Shown here in pieces: positions 1-7,453 of a DNA stretch of 14,078 bases. A program made the translations under genes and the position numbers. Within the stretch, counting starts at the first letter, position 1. Every line of letters starts with the position of its first letter. The stretch lies in contig JAEORY010000051.1 of assembly GCA_016840645.1 (NCBI GenBank), positions 1 through 14,078 of the forward strand, read 5' to 3'. The notes beneath the pieces were generated by a model that saw only the letters and a program-made list of their open reading frames with translations, made no database searches and was not told the origin of the DNA. Origin of the DNA: Candidatus Borrarchaeota archaeon. Lineage in GTDB: Archaea; Asgardarchaeota; Sifarchaeia; Borrarchaeales; Borrarchaeaceae.

Positions 1-1
1 T

Positions 2-160
2 CCCTCACGTTATATAGGTGGTATGAGGAGGATATCAATAACAATTGGAGGGATAACACGCACACTTGAAGATAAGGTGCATACTCCGATTGTCTCACCA
101 TCGTTAGCCGTACCTACGGGGCGTAGGGATGTTAAGCCTGTGGAGATAAGACCTCCGTAA
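2..160 (+). pseudogene. tnpB: 3' end of a TnpB-type gene (IS605/IS1341 OrfB), cut by the window edge
   Basis: An open frame enters from the left edge and stops at TAA 158-160, giving 52 visible codons. The tail reads SPSLAVPTGRRDVKPVEIRP, and the DVKPVE motif with a proline-rich end is typical of TnpB C-termini (from memory of the family). TnpB is the RNA-guided nuclease accessory to IS200/IS605 transposons, and its 3' end usually overlaps the guide (omega/re) RNA. Support comes from what follows: a hairpin bracketed by CAGGAAGCC and GGTAGTTCAC, repeated near another tnpB-like tail at 9958-10020. The RuvC and zinc-finger parts lie outside the window, so I cannot say whether the gene is intact. 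It is entered here as a partial gene. Confidence 0.55.
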
Positions 161-226
161 CCCGCAAGGGGATCGAGTCCGTCGTAGAAGCAGGAAGCCT
201 CAATGCTGTAGCACGAGGTAGTTCAC
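100..226 (+). mobile_element. Right end of IS605/IS1341-like element, probable omegaRNA (reRNA) 3' region
   Basis: After the tnpB stop come CAGGAAGCC at 191-199, a small imperfect hairpin (CCTC at 198-201 with GAGG at 215-218, inner GCT/AGC), and GGTAGTTCAC ending at 226. The same arrangement, with a different hairpin sequence but identical flanks, recurs at 10047-10081. Conserved flanks around a changing but still paired hairpin indicate selection for an element end. In IS200/IS605 elements this subterminal hairpin is bound by TnpA, and the RNA covering the tnpB 3' end and right end guides TnpB to the sequence just downstream. If so, the guide would read from 227. The element boundary and the RNA start are inferred, not shown. 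Confidence 0.5.
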
Positions 227-268
227 TATCTATCCACAAAACCCTATTTAAAGCTGGAGGACATTACT

Positions 269-333
269 GTGAAAGTGAAAAAGTAAAAACGCACTTCATG
301 TATCCCCCCAACAAAGTTGGGGGTCTTCTTGCG
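269..333 (+). repeat. Hairpin-bearing repeat, copy 1 (inverted copy at 9837-9895)
   Basis: The segment begins GTGAAAGTGAAAAAG and contains CGCACTTCAT. It then has a perfect 8-bp stem (CCCCCAAC 305-312, loop AAA, GTTGGGGG 316-323) followed by TCTTCTTGCG. The minus strand of 9837-9895 has the same blocks in the same order, differing by small indels next to the GTGAAAG block and just before the stem, and by a few substitutions in it. Weaker similarity continues upstream (ATCTAT, then TTAAAG) almost to the right end at 226. I interpret it as a terminal segment of an IS605-like element. It also lies downstream of the minus-strand cupin gene, where the stem could act in RNA, but the T-rich side suits the plus strand only. 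Confidence 0.6.
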
Positions 334-385
334 AAGAAATGATAAAAAATAAGTGTTAAAGAAAGAAATTGAAGCGCTGGTAAAC

Positions 386-718
386 TTAAGGAGTCATTCT
401 CTTAACTACGAGAAGTTTTGAAGGCTTATTATATTTAACTCCATGAGCTACACCAGAAGGAATATGAAGCGCAGTTCCATTTTTTAAGGTAATAGTCTTA
501 TTTTCATATGTTAAAGTGCCAGATCCTTCAATAATAAAAATGATCTCTTCTTCATCGTGGGTATGCTCTTCATGACCCGCCCCACCTCCTGCCTCAAGAT
601 AAGTAGTGGATAATTTGCTATCTCCTTTGCCAGCTACAAGAAATCGACCTAAGAAACCTGGATAAGCAATTTTTTTGGGTTCCAAATCGTCCAGATACAC
701 ATATTGGATCTCTTCCAT
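386..718 (-). CDS. Single-domain cupin protein, substrate unknown
   Basis: This 110-residue protein is one cupin barrel. Motif 1 is around residues 45-67 (GAGHEEHTHDEEE followed by IIEG), with metal-ligand candidates His52, His54 and Glu58. Motif 2 (GTALHIPSGVAHGVKYN) supplies His92. All four usual ligands are present, so a metal-binding small cupin is well supported, but the family is too diverse to name a reaction. I start at ATG 718. A GTG nine bases upstream is in frame, but it lies inside the Shine-Dalgarno GAGGTGA that serves the ATG. It is the last gene of a minus-strand run pyrH-nob1-cupin, 35 bp after nob1, so probably co-transcribed. A second, divergent cupin is at 7094-7429. Confidence 0.85.
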   Translation of the reverse strand: MEEIQYVYLDDLEPKKIAYPGFLGRFLVAGKGDSKLSTTYLEAGGGAGHEEHTHDEEEIIFIIEGSGTLTYENKTITLKNGTALHIPSGVAHGVKYNKPSKLLVVKRMTP

Positions 719-753
719 AATTTTCACCTCACATCGATAAGCTCAACTACGAA

Positions 754-1299
754 TCATTTCTTCCTTTCTTTAAATTTTCGAATTCGTTTATCATAAGGAC
801 GTCTTTTCATCTTTGTACCACAAATTTCGCAAAATGTTTGTTTCCCTTTGGTATTATACATTTCAATCGATTGAAAGCAAGAAGGACAATATAACTCCCA
901 TTTGATTTCGTAACGAATCCCAGCAGTTGAATAAGCCTTGCTTTCAATTTTTAATCGCGACGCTACGTTTTGAACTGAATAATCATCAGTAAGAATTACA
1001 ACTTCGTGGCCCTCATCTTTAAGTTCAAGCGCAAGTGAAAGAATCTTTATATCGGTATCCGACAATACAACAATATCACCGCTTTTTTCAGCCACTTGTT
1101 GGATCTTATCAATTGCAATTGCAGAAGGCCGGCCGATCTTTATTGTTTTGTTTTCTATAGCCATCTCAATTCGAAGTTTGCTTTGAGAGTCCTTAATTTC
1201 ATCAATAACTTCCGCTACGGTCCATAGGGCCCTATCTATGATATTTGGATCAAGACCACTAATTAACGCTGTTGCATCTAAAATGAATATCTCTGACAT
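754..1299 (-). CDS. nob1: rRNA maturation endonuclease Nob1
   Basis: The 181-residue protein has a PIN nuclease domain (about 1-125) followed by a zinc ribbon. The acidic PIN residues are visible: Asp8 in FILDATALI, Glu34, Asp81/Asp83 in LSDTDIKILSLA, and Asp105/Asp106 in TDDYSVQN. The ribbon uses Cys138, Cys141, Cys157 and Cys160, and the C-terminus is very basic (KRIRKFKERKK), fitting RNA binding. Length and domain order match archaeal Nob1, which cleaves precursor small-subunit rRNA to form its mature 3' end in late 30S assembly. The start is ATG 1299, with AGGAGT seven bases upstream. It lies 34 bp after pyrH and 35 bp before the cupin gene, all on the minus strand. Confidence 0.93.
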   Translation of the reverse strand: MSEIFILDATALISGLDPNIIDRALWTVAEVIDEIKDSQSKLRIEMAIENKTIKIGRPSAIAIDKIQQVAEKSGDIVVLSDTDIKILSLALELKDEGHEVVILTDDYSVQNVASRLKIESKAYSTAGIRYEIKWELYCPSCFQSIEMYNTKGKQTFCEICGTKMKRRPYDKRIRKFKERKK

Positions 1300-1333
1300 A
1301 ATTGATACTCCTAATAAGAGAACGCTAACCTAA

Positions 1334-2029
1334 TCAGCGGCGATGTATCGTAGTTCCTATTTTCTCATCTTTTGCTACTCTAAGGATATTCATTGGATCG
1401 CTTCCGTTAATGATCTTTGTTAGAATACTTGATCGAGAAACTATTTGTAGAGCAACTAGATCGAACAATGCATACTCTCCCGCCCGTGAGCCCTTTTTAA
1501 TGATAAGCTCTTGAAACTCGTCATAATCTAGTTCATCAATTTTTTGTGCCGATGGGTCTTTTTTTGGGTCGTCAGTATACACTCCATCAACAGAAGTTGC
1601 ATTGATAAGCATATCAGATCGTGTATATTCCGCAACAACTGCAGCAACAGCATTTGTGCTTTGACCAGGCTGTAATCCTCCCATGACAATTATTTTATCA
1701 GTTGTGAGAGCCTTTGCTAATTCAGGGATTTCTCTTGGAGGACAAGGATAAGCAGTTTTTCCTAAAGCAGCGATCAACAAAATCGCATTAATTCGTGAGA
1801 CACGTATTCCCATCATATCAGATTGTGCTTCGGGCATATTAAACATTTTTAGTACCTTAATGTAGTCTCTTGCAACCTTCCCACCGCCAACAACTACACA
1901 TAAATTCATGCCGTCATTCTTAAGTGTTGACAATACTTGTGCATATTGAGATATTCTGTCTACATTGACGTCGCCGTTCTCATTAAAAATAAGTGATCCG
2001 CCAATTTTCACTACAACACTTTTTACCAT
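1334..2029 (-). CDS. pyrH: Uridylate (UMP) kinase, archaeal type
   Basis: The 231-residue protein belongs to the amino-acid kinase fold and phosphorylates UMP to UDP with ATP in cytoplasmic pyrimidine synthesis. Visible signatures are VVVKIGGSLIF (residues 5-15, phosphate-binding lysine and glycines), VVVGGGKVARDY (45-56), the MGGLQPGQSTNAVAA segment (116-130) and INATSVDGVYTDDP (142-155). Length suits the archaeal form, which is shorter than the bacterial hexameric enzyme. It starts at ATG 2029; GGGAG about nine bases upstream is a weak ribosome-binding site. It is the first gene of the minus-strand pyrH-nob1-cupin run and is divergent from prf1, sharing the 200-bp AT-rich gap with it. Confidence 0.95.
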   Translation of the reverse strand: MVKSVVVKIGGSLIFNENGDVNVDRISQYAQVLSTLKNDGMNLCVVVGGGKVARDYIKVLKMFNMPEAQSDMMGIRVSRINAILLIAALGKTAYPCPPREIPELAKALTTDKIIVMGGLQPGQSTNAVAAVVAEYTRSDMLINATSVDGVYTDDPKKDPSAQKIDELDYDEFQELIIKKGSRAGEYALFDLVALQIVSRSSILTKIINGSDPMNILRVAKDEKIGTTIHRR

Positions 2030-2228
2030 TTTTTACTACTCCCTGTTTCATTACAAAATAAGGCAAGTCATTTTTAAAATATACAAAGGATTCTTAAATA
2101 TCCAGATGATTTTTCTCTTACGAAAAGATATCAAATTGCTAATGCCTAATCCGTTTATCTTTAATTGATTGGCAATCTTACATAAGATAGCAATTCTAGA
2201 GAACAAATTAAGCTAATTTCAAAACTAA
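2030..2228. promoter_or_regulatory. Divergent promoter region between pyrH and prf1
   Basis: This AT-rich gap separates two genes transcribed away from each other. For pyrH, TATA-like minus-strand matches lie at about 2071-2084 and 2094-2101. For prf1, a plus-strand candidate is near 2153-2163, about 65-75 bases before the start. No Shine-Dalgarno is obvious just before the prf1 ATG. Box assignments are tentative. Confidence 0.4.
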
Positions 2229-3506
2229 ATGGATGCACAACTAATGTTAAAGTCAAAGTCGCTTGAACGCTTCAAAACACGAAAAATCTTACAACAGTTG
2301 GCGGACAAAAAGGGTTATGGAACAGAACTAATTTCACTTTATATTCCGCAGGGAAAGCAGATAAGTGATGTCTCAAATTATCTGAAGCAGGAATATGGAA
2401 CTGCGACGAACATCAAATCCAAGACAACTCAGAAAAATGTTCAAAGTGCGATTACAACAATCCAGCAGAAATTGAAAATAATCCCACAAAGTTTGATCGA
2501 CGAGTACTCGATTGTGATCTTTGCTGGCGCTATTCCTCAAAATGGTGGTCCCGGAACCGAGCGCATGGAAATCTATCCCATTGTCCCCCCGGAGCCGATT
2601 AACATTTATCTCTATAGGTGTGCTAGCGAATTCGTCCTCGATCCATTAAAAGAGGTTTTAGAAACAAAGGATACATATGGACTCCTCGTTATAGATAGAA
2701 GTGAAGCAAATATAGCAACACTGAGAGGATCAAACTTGGAAATTCATCAACGATTAACATCAGGTGTCCATGGCAAACATCGAGCAGGAGGGCAGTCTCA
2801 AAGGAGATATGAGCGAGTTATAGAGCAACAGGTTCACGAATTTTTTGTCAGGATAGGTGAATATGCCTCAGAAATATATCTAGGTATTCCTGATTTCAAA
2901 GGGTTATTTGTTGGGGGACCTGGGCCCACAAAGGACGATTTTATACAAAAAGACTACGTTGACTATCGCATCAAGGAAAAAGTATTAGGCGTCGCTGACA
3001 CGTCATATAGCGGGGAACAGGGCTTAAAAGAGTTAATAACGAGAGTAGAATCTAAGATAAGTGATGTACGTTATGTTGAAGAAAAAAAACTTGTTCAAAA
3101 ATTCTTAAGGCATTTAGCAAAGGATACCGGGAAGGCAACCTATGGAGAAAAAGAAGTCCGAGATTATTTAGAACAGGGCGCTGTAGCGATTCTTCTCTTG
3201 TCTGATGCATTAGATATCATTAGAGTAAAGATATCGTGCGGTTCATGTGACTATACACTCGAAAAAACAATTCGTGAAGGTGAACTTAGCCTTTTCGAGG
3301 AATCTCTAAATATAGAAGAATGTCCCGATTGTACGAGCTCGCTTCTGTCAATTGTGGAAACAAAACCCCTAATTGAAGACCTTGCAGAATTAGCCGAAAC
3401 AGCAGGGACACGTGTAGAAGTTATCTCTGCGGAGACAGAGGAAGGATCAGAATTATGGAATGCATTTAAGGGCATAGCTGGAATTCTAAGGTATAAACCT
3501 AGCTAA
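2229..3506 (+). CDS. prf1: Peptide chain release factor aRF1
   Basis: The 425-residue protein is archaeal/eukaryotic class 1 release factor, which reads all three stop codons in the ribosomal A site and triggers peptide release. The stop-decoding motifs NIKS (61-64) and YxCxxxF (129-135) are intact, and the catalytic GGQ (187-189) sits in HGKHRAGGQSQRRYER. The C-terminal domain carries two CxxC pairs (CGSC and CPDC, roughly 340-380), a zinc minidomain found in many aRF1 proteins. Length matches the family. The start at ATG 2229 lacks an evident Shine-Dalgarno; ATG 2244 in frame is a less likely alternative. All key residues are present, so nothing suggests altered stop-codon use. Confidence 0.96.
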   Translation: MDAQLMLKSKSLERFKTRKILQQLADKKGYGTELISLYIPQGKQISDVSNYLKQEYGTATNIKSKTTQKNVQSAITTIQQKLKIIPQSLIDEYSIVIFAGAIPQNGGPGTERMEIYPIVPPEPINIYLYRCASEFVLDPLKEVLETKDTYGLLVIDRSEANIATLRGSNLEIHQRLTSGVHGKHRAGGQSQRRYERVIEQQVHEFFVRIGEYASEIYLGIPDFKGLFVGGPGPTKDDFIQKDYVDYRIKEKVLGVADTSYSGEQGLKELITRVESKISDVRYVEEKKLVQKFLRHLAKDTGKATYGEKEVRDYLEQGAVAILLLSDALDIIRVKISCGSCDYTLEKTIREGELSLFEESLNIEECPDCTSSLLSIVETKPLIEDLAELAETAGTRVEVISAETEEGSELWNAFKGIAGILRYKPS

Positions 3507-3814
3507 GCTAAGCAATGCAGAACAGTTTGTTTTCTGGATGCTTTGAATATGGTCAAAAAAGTAAGTATTAAAAAACCTTATAAAGAATCATAAGGTTAGT
3601 TGAAGAAAACGCACAAACTGAAATCTTCGGAGGGCTTTATATCGTACAATTTACCAGAAATTTCAAGGTTTTTTACAATAAGAAATAAACATCTCCAAAG
3701 AAATTTGACCTCCGAAATCCTAAGATACGCAGATTTGGCTAATAAATTAAAATTTTCTTATTTCTTACTTTCATTCTTTTATTTTAGATTTAGAAATGAT
3801 AGAAGGTGCGTTCC
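3507..3814 (+). promoter_or_regulatory. Gap upstream of valS with two perfect inverted repeats
   Basis: This gap of about 300 bases has no gene I can support; the one frame crossing it is low-complexity and starts with an unsupported TTG. Two exact inverted repeats stand out: AACCTTAT 3574-3581 with ATAAGGTT 3590-3597 (8 bp, 8-base loop), and TTCGGAGG 3626-3633 with CCTCCGAA 3709-3716 (8 bp, 75 bases apart). A TATA-like stretch at 3741-3752 (AATAAATTAAAA) is about 65 bases before the valS start. A second TATA-like core, TTATAAAG, sits inside the first inverted repeat. If transcription began there, valS would have a long structured leader. Confidence 0.4.
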
Positions 3815-6274
3815 TTGGTAAAATTAAAACCAAAAATCAAAGCAAAGCGATGGAGTCCAGAAATTGAAGAAGAAATAGCGGAACTTTGGGAAAAGGAATC
3901 AACATTCGCATATGATCGCGATTCAAATAAGACATTTTTTAGTGTGGACACGCCACCACCATATGCCAGTGGCACCCCGCACATGGGTTTCGGCCTACAT
4001 TACGCTCAGATTGATATGGTGGCTAGATATTCTCGAATGCGAAATCAAGAAGTCATATTTCCTATGGGCGTGGACCGAAATGGCCTTCCAATCGAGGTTC
4101 AGACAGAAAAGGAATATGGTATTGTCATGCGTGAGACTCCTCGTGACAAATTCATCGACTTGTGTCGACAACTTCTTGACAAGTATGAGGATCAAATAAT
4201 AAATCTGGCAAGACGACTTGGCCTAAGCTGTTTCTCGTTTGCTAAAGATCAAGTGTATCGCACAGATGATCCAAAGTATCGGCAGCTTACCCAGGCTACT
4301 TTTGTAAAGTTATGGAAAGACGGCTTGGTCTATGAGGCGAAACGACCAAACAATTGGTGTAAGACTTGCGGTACAACAATTGCGGATGCAGAAATCGAAT
4401 ATAAGGAGATCGAATCTACTTTAAGCTATATTAAATTCAGAGTTGCGGAAACAGATCAGGATCTTATTATAGCTACAACCAGACCAGAACTTTTAGCGGC
4501 ATGTAAAGCTGTTTTGGTGCATCCACTTGATCAGAGGTATGAAAATATTCACAATATGACTGCAATAGTCCCAATTTACAATACAAAAGTTCCGATAATT
4601 CCTCATTCTGAAGCAAAAATGGAATTTGGAACAGGAGCCGTTATGATTTGTTCATATGGAGACTACACTGATGTGCGGCTCTTCCGGGAACTTCGCTTAG
4701 AACCTGTCGAGGCTATATCTCCAGAAGGAAAAATGACTTCCGCAGCTGTAGAACTTGAAGGATTAACAGCTAAGGAAGCTCGAGAAAAAATTGTAGAAAT
4801 GCTCAAAGCAAAAGATCTTCTAGAAAAAAGTGAACCCACACTACATCGGACACCTATCTGTTGGCGTTCGAAAGATATCGTTGAGTTTATCTCAATGCCT
4901 GAGTACTATTTAAAACAAGAGGAATTTGTACCTGAATTGCTTGAACTAGCGGAACAAATGACTTGGCATCCTTTAACGGCTAAGCAATATTGGCTGAATT
5001 GGCTGAATTCTGTTTCAATAGATTGGCCAGTTAGCCGACGGCGATATTATGGTACAGAACTACCGATTTACTATTGCAATTCGTGTGGAGAGCCTATCAT
5101 CGCAGAAACTGATGAATATATTCAACCATGGAGAGATCATCCACCTTTTGATACTTGTCCCCATTGTGACTCCTCGGAAGGTTTTCGTGGAGAGGATCGT
5201 ACTTTTGATACATGGATGGATTCGGCTATAAGTCCTTTATATATCACTGGATACCTGTGGGATCCTGAATTATTTCAGAAGGCATTTCCGTGCGGCGTTA
5301 GACCACAAGGAAAAGATATCATCAGAACTTGGTTCCATTATACAATGCTGAGAGTCTACCAACTGACAAAAAAACCTGCATTTCATCATGCTTGGATAAG
5401 CGGCATGGTCGTTGACGAGCACGGAGAAGCGATGCACAAATCCAAAGGAAACATTGTTAATCCTATACCCTTAATTGAAAAGTACGGATCGGACGCAATA
5501 CGAATGTGGGGTTCTGTTGAAGCGTCACTGGGATCTGATATACGCTATTCGACAGAAAGATTAGAAGGAGCTTTCAAATTCATAACTAAATTGTGGAATA
5601 TTGCTCGTTTCGTTTCATCGTTTCCAACAGTTGAAGATAATGATAACTTCATTCTCACACCTACAGACATGCTTATTCTTTCAGAGTTAAACAAAGTCAT
5701 ACAAGAAGCAAAAGGTGCCGATGAATTTGATTTCCATGGTACCGCAGTCAAAGTAAGGTCATTTATATGGAATATATTCGCTGATCATTTTATTGAGCTT
5801 GTAAAATCACGTTGTTATAACCGTGATCAAAAATTTAGCGATGAAGAAATGAGAGGTGCATGGTTTACGCTTCATATGGCACTTAAAACTGTTTTAAAAC
5901 TTCTTGCGCCTATTATTCCCTTTGTTACAGAAAAAATTTGGCGGGAACTTTATTCACCTGAAACAAGCATTCATACACAATCTTACCCGACTGTGAACCC
6001 CGAATGGGAGAATGAACTACGCCAACTTTCTGAGCCACTATTTGATCTCAATGGGGCAATTTGGAAGTTTAAAAATGAGAAAAACGAATCACTACGTGCA
6101 CTTATTTCGGAACTCTGGATACCCAGAGACTTTGAACCTCTCAAAGATGATCTACAAAGTATGCATAATGTTCAGACCCTTAACTTTGGAAAACCCTCGT
6201 TATTGGAACAATTTGAACAACGAGAAATTGATACTACAACTATATCTTCGCGAATAATTTATTTGAATTTTTAA
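3815..6274 (+). CDS. valS: Valyl-tRNA synthetase, archaeal type
   Basis: This class I synthetase charges tRNA-Val. From TTG 3815 it has 819 residues. Order: Rossmann catalytic start (DTPPPYASG, 45-53), inserted CP1 editing domain (ATTRPELLAACKAVLVHP and FGTGAVMICSYGD, the latter ValRS-like), zinc motifs (WCKTCG; YYCNSCG with CPHC), catalytic closure, then the helical anticodon-binding domain. I prefer TTG 3815 to the in-frame GTG 3806 because AAGGTG lies six bases before it; a stop at 3800-3802 rules out anything longer. Oddities: HIGH reads HMGF (56-59) and KMSKS reads AMHKS (539-543), keeping the second lysine. There is no C-terminal coiled coil. IleRS was considered, but the editing-domain motifs favour ValRS. 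Confidence 0.88.
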   Translation: MVKLKPKIKAKRWSPEIEEEIAELWEKESTFAYDRDSNKTFFSVDTPPPYASGTPHMGFGLHYAQIDMVARYSRMRNQEVIFPMGVDRNGLPIEVQTEKEYGIVMRETPRDKFIDLCRQLLDKYEDQIINLARRLGLSCFSFAKDQVYRTDDPKYRQLTQATFVKLWKDGLVYEAKRPNNWCKTCGTTIADAEIEYKEIESTLSYIKFRVAETDQDLIIATTRPELLAACKAVLVHPLDQRYENIHNMTAIVPIYNTKVPIIPHSEAKMEFGTGAVMICSYGDYTDVRLFRELRLEPVEAISPEGKMTSAAVELEGLTAKEAREKIVEMLKAKDLLEKSEPTLHRTPICWRSKDIVEFISMPEYYLKQEEFVPELLELAEQMTWHPLTAKQYWLNWLNSVSIDWPVSRRRYYGTELPIYYCNSCGEPIIAETDEYIQPWRDHPPFDTCPHCDSSEGFRGEDRTFDTWMDSAISPLYITGYLWDPELFQKAFPCGVRPQGKDIIRTWFHYTMLRVYQLTKKPAFHHAWISGMVVDEHGEAMHKSKGNIVNPIPLIEKYGSDAIRMWGSVEASLGSDIRYSTERLEGAFKFITKLWNIARFVSSFPTVEDNDNFILTPTDMLILSELNKVIQEAKGADEFDFHGTAVKVRSFIWNIFADHFIELVKSRCYNRDQKFSDEEMRGAWFTLHMALKTVLKLLAPIIPFVTEKIWRELYSPETSIHTQSYPTVNPEWENELRQLSEPLFDLNGAIWKFKNEKNESLRALISELWIPRDFEPLKDDLQSMHNVQTLNFGKPSLLEQFEQREIDTTTISSRIIYLNF

Positions 6275-6318
6275 CTTTATCAGCAGCAAGTCCGCTTTCT
6301 AAAGGTGGGGTAGTATAC

Positions 6319-6348
6319 AGATGAGAAACAAGCTGCTAGGACTCATCT
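6319..6348 (+). terminator. Hairpin in the convergent gap after valS
   Basis: AGATGAG at 6319-6325 and CTCATCT at 6342-6348 form a perfect 7-bp stem with a 16-base loop, 45 bases after the valS stop. T-rich sequence follows from about 6365, already inside the 3' end of the opposing gene. Archaeal termination depends mainly on U-tracts, so this is only a possible terminator. Confidence 0.3.
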
Positions 6349-6361
6349 CATCTTCAAAAAA

Positions 6362-6976
6362 CTAAGTTTTTTTCTTCTTGGCGGCTTTCGCCTCTTCAAC
6401 TTTCTTAGATTTAATTACTACTAAGACGCCAATGATTCCGCCAATAAGGAATGGAATTGCTAACATGAGACCTATTAGTTCGTAAGGTAGCAAGTAAGTG
6501 GGAGGTGGGAACTGAGGGTTTGTAGGTAAAGTACGTGTATAGTAAGCTATAGCTGAAGTTATCCATGTGAAGGCCCATGCTAAGAATGTTGCAACTCCAA
6601 GCGTTCCTTTTACCTTCGCGTATAAGATCTTCTTATTGAAATATGATAAATATATTTTAGAGACTATAATAACAAGAATCACAAACGATCCAAAGGTATG
6701 AATTACATAATTAGGATCACCTAACTCCATCGGTGGCATATTTTCAGTGAGTGTTCCTGCAAATCCAGTAAGTCCAGCAAAAAGTCCAAGAAAATAGAAG
6801 ACTGTGGCAAAACTACCGAATGCTCGGTGAGAACGGAATAGAATGTCATCAGTTCTAAGGAGGGACATTCTTTTTTTATAATATGCACTGTAATACCCTG
6901 TTGCGACTTGTGAGGTTGCACAGAGCGCACCTAGCATAGTTACGATGGTGTTATATTCAGCGATATAAATTGCCAT
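6362..6976 (-). CDS. Five-helix membrane protein, possible b-type haem protein
   Basis: I do not recognise a named family with certainty. The 204-residue protein has about five hydrophobic segments (near 10-32, 54-74, 91-111, 124-146 and 163-188) and a lysine-rich cytoplasmic-looking C-terminus. His50 (SHRAFGSF) at the start of segment 2 and His93 (VIHTFGSF) at the start of segment 3 lie in similar HxxFGSF contexts, like an internal repeat. Paired histidines at helix ends are the usual haem ligands in small cytochrome b561-like proteins, so a membrane electron carrier is possible. It starts at ATG 6976 with only a weak GGATGG upstream. It converges with valS and is divergent from the cupin gene at 7094. 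Confidence 0.7.
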   Translation of the reverse strand: MAIYIAEYNTIVTMLGALCATSQVATGYYSAYYKKRMSLLRTDDILFRSHRAFGSFATVFYFLGLFAGLTGFAGTLTENMPPMELGDPNYVIHTFGSFVILVIIVSKIYLSYFNKKILYAKVKGTLGVATFLAWAFTWITSAIAYYTRTLPTNPQFPPPTYLLPYELIGLMLAIPFLIGGIIGVLVVIKSKKVEEAKAAKKKKT

Positions 6977-7024
6977 AGATTTCCATCCGAAGAATTTGAA
7001 ATATTAGTCAAACTGATATCTGCT

Positions 7025-7044
7025 AAATTATAAATATTTTATAG
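7025..7044. promoter_or_regulatory. Overlapping divergent TATA boxes
   Basis: TTATAAATA (7028-7036, plus) and TATAAAATA (7035-7043, minus) overlap between two divergent genes. Each lies about 60 bases from its start codon (TTG 7094 and ATG 6976), leaving leaders of roughly 35 bases. The ubiB-like gene has the same spacing, which supports the assignment. Confidence 0.5.
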
Positions 7045-7093
7045 TATCGTCAAGAAGATAAATAATTCAGGAGACGAAAGAGGAGCGATAATT

Positions 7094-7429
7094 TTGAGTT
7101 GGATAAATATCGAAAAAGTGAATTGGGAGCAGCATCCATTTCTGGACGTCAAAATCAAAAAATTGGTTTCAAAGGAAAAAGATGGGGCTGATGTGACGAT
7201 CTTTCTAGCTAAACTGTCAAAAGGTCAAGAAATTCAAGAACATGTACACGAAACATCAGATGATGTACTCTTTCCATTAGAAGGAAAAGGAAAAATCTAC
7301 ATTGAAGGATCCGGAGAGTATGACCTTTTTCCTGGCGTGTTAGTCAGAGTCCCAAGAAATACGAAACATCGGGTATCTGCTGAAGAAGATTTGCTGTATT
7401 TCGATGTTTTTGCACCTCCAATGTTCTAA
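7094..7429 (+). CDS. Single-domain cupin protein, second copy type
   Basis: This 111-residue cupin starts at TTG 7094, with AGGAG eight bases upstream. Motif 1 is KGQEIQEHVHETSDDVLFPLEGKG (given in part: His50, His52); motif 2 (FPGVLVRVPRNTKHRV) supplies His92. Where most cupins have glutamate as the fourth ligand, this protein offers Asp56/Asp57, so the metal site may differ from that of the cupin at 386-718. The two proteins share only the fold-level motifs, so they are not a recent duplication. The substrate cannot be predicted. The gene is divergent from the membrane protein and ends 24 bp before the convergent ABC1/UbiB gene. Confidence 0.85.
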   Translation: MSWINIEKVNWEQHPFLDVKIKKLVSKEKDGADVTIFLAKLSKGQEIQEHVHETSDDVLFPLEGKGKIYIEGSGEYDLFPGVLVRVPRNTKHRVSAEEDLLYFDVFAPPMF

Positions 7430-7453
7430 GGAGCAAAGAACTATTTGACATGC

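Noticed and set aside
2229..3506. Altered stop-codon decoding by aRF1
   Set aside because: NIKS, YxCxxxF and GGQ are all standard, and genes in the window end with TAA and TGA as well as others.
3600..3821. Plus-strand 73-codon frame upstream of valS
   Set aside because: TTG start without a ribosome-binding site, low-complexity aromatic-rich C-terminus, overlaps the valS start.
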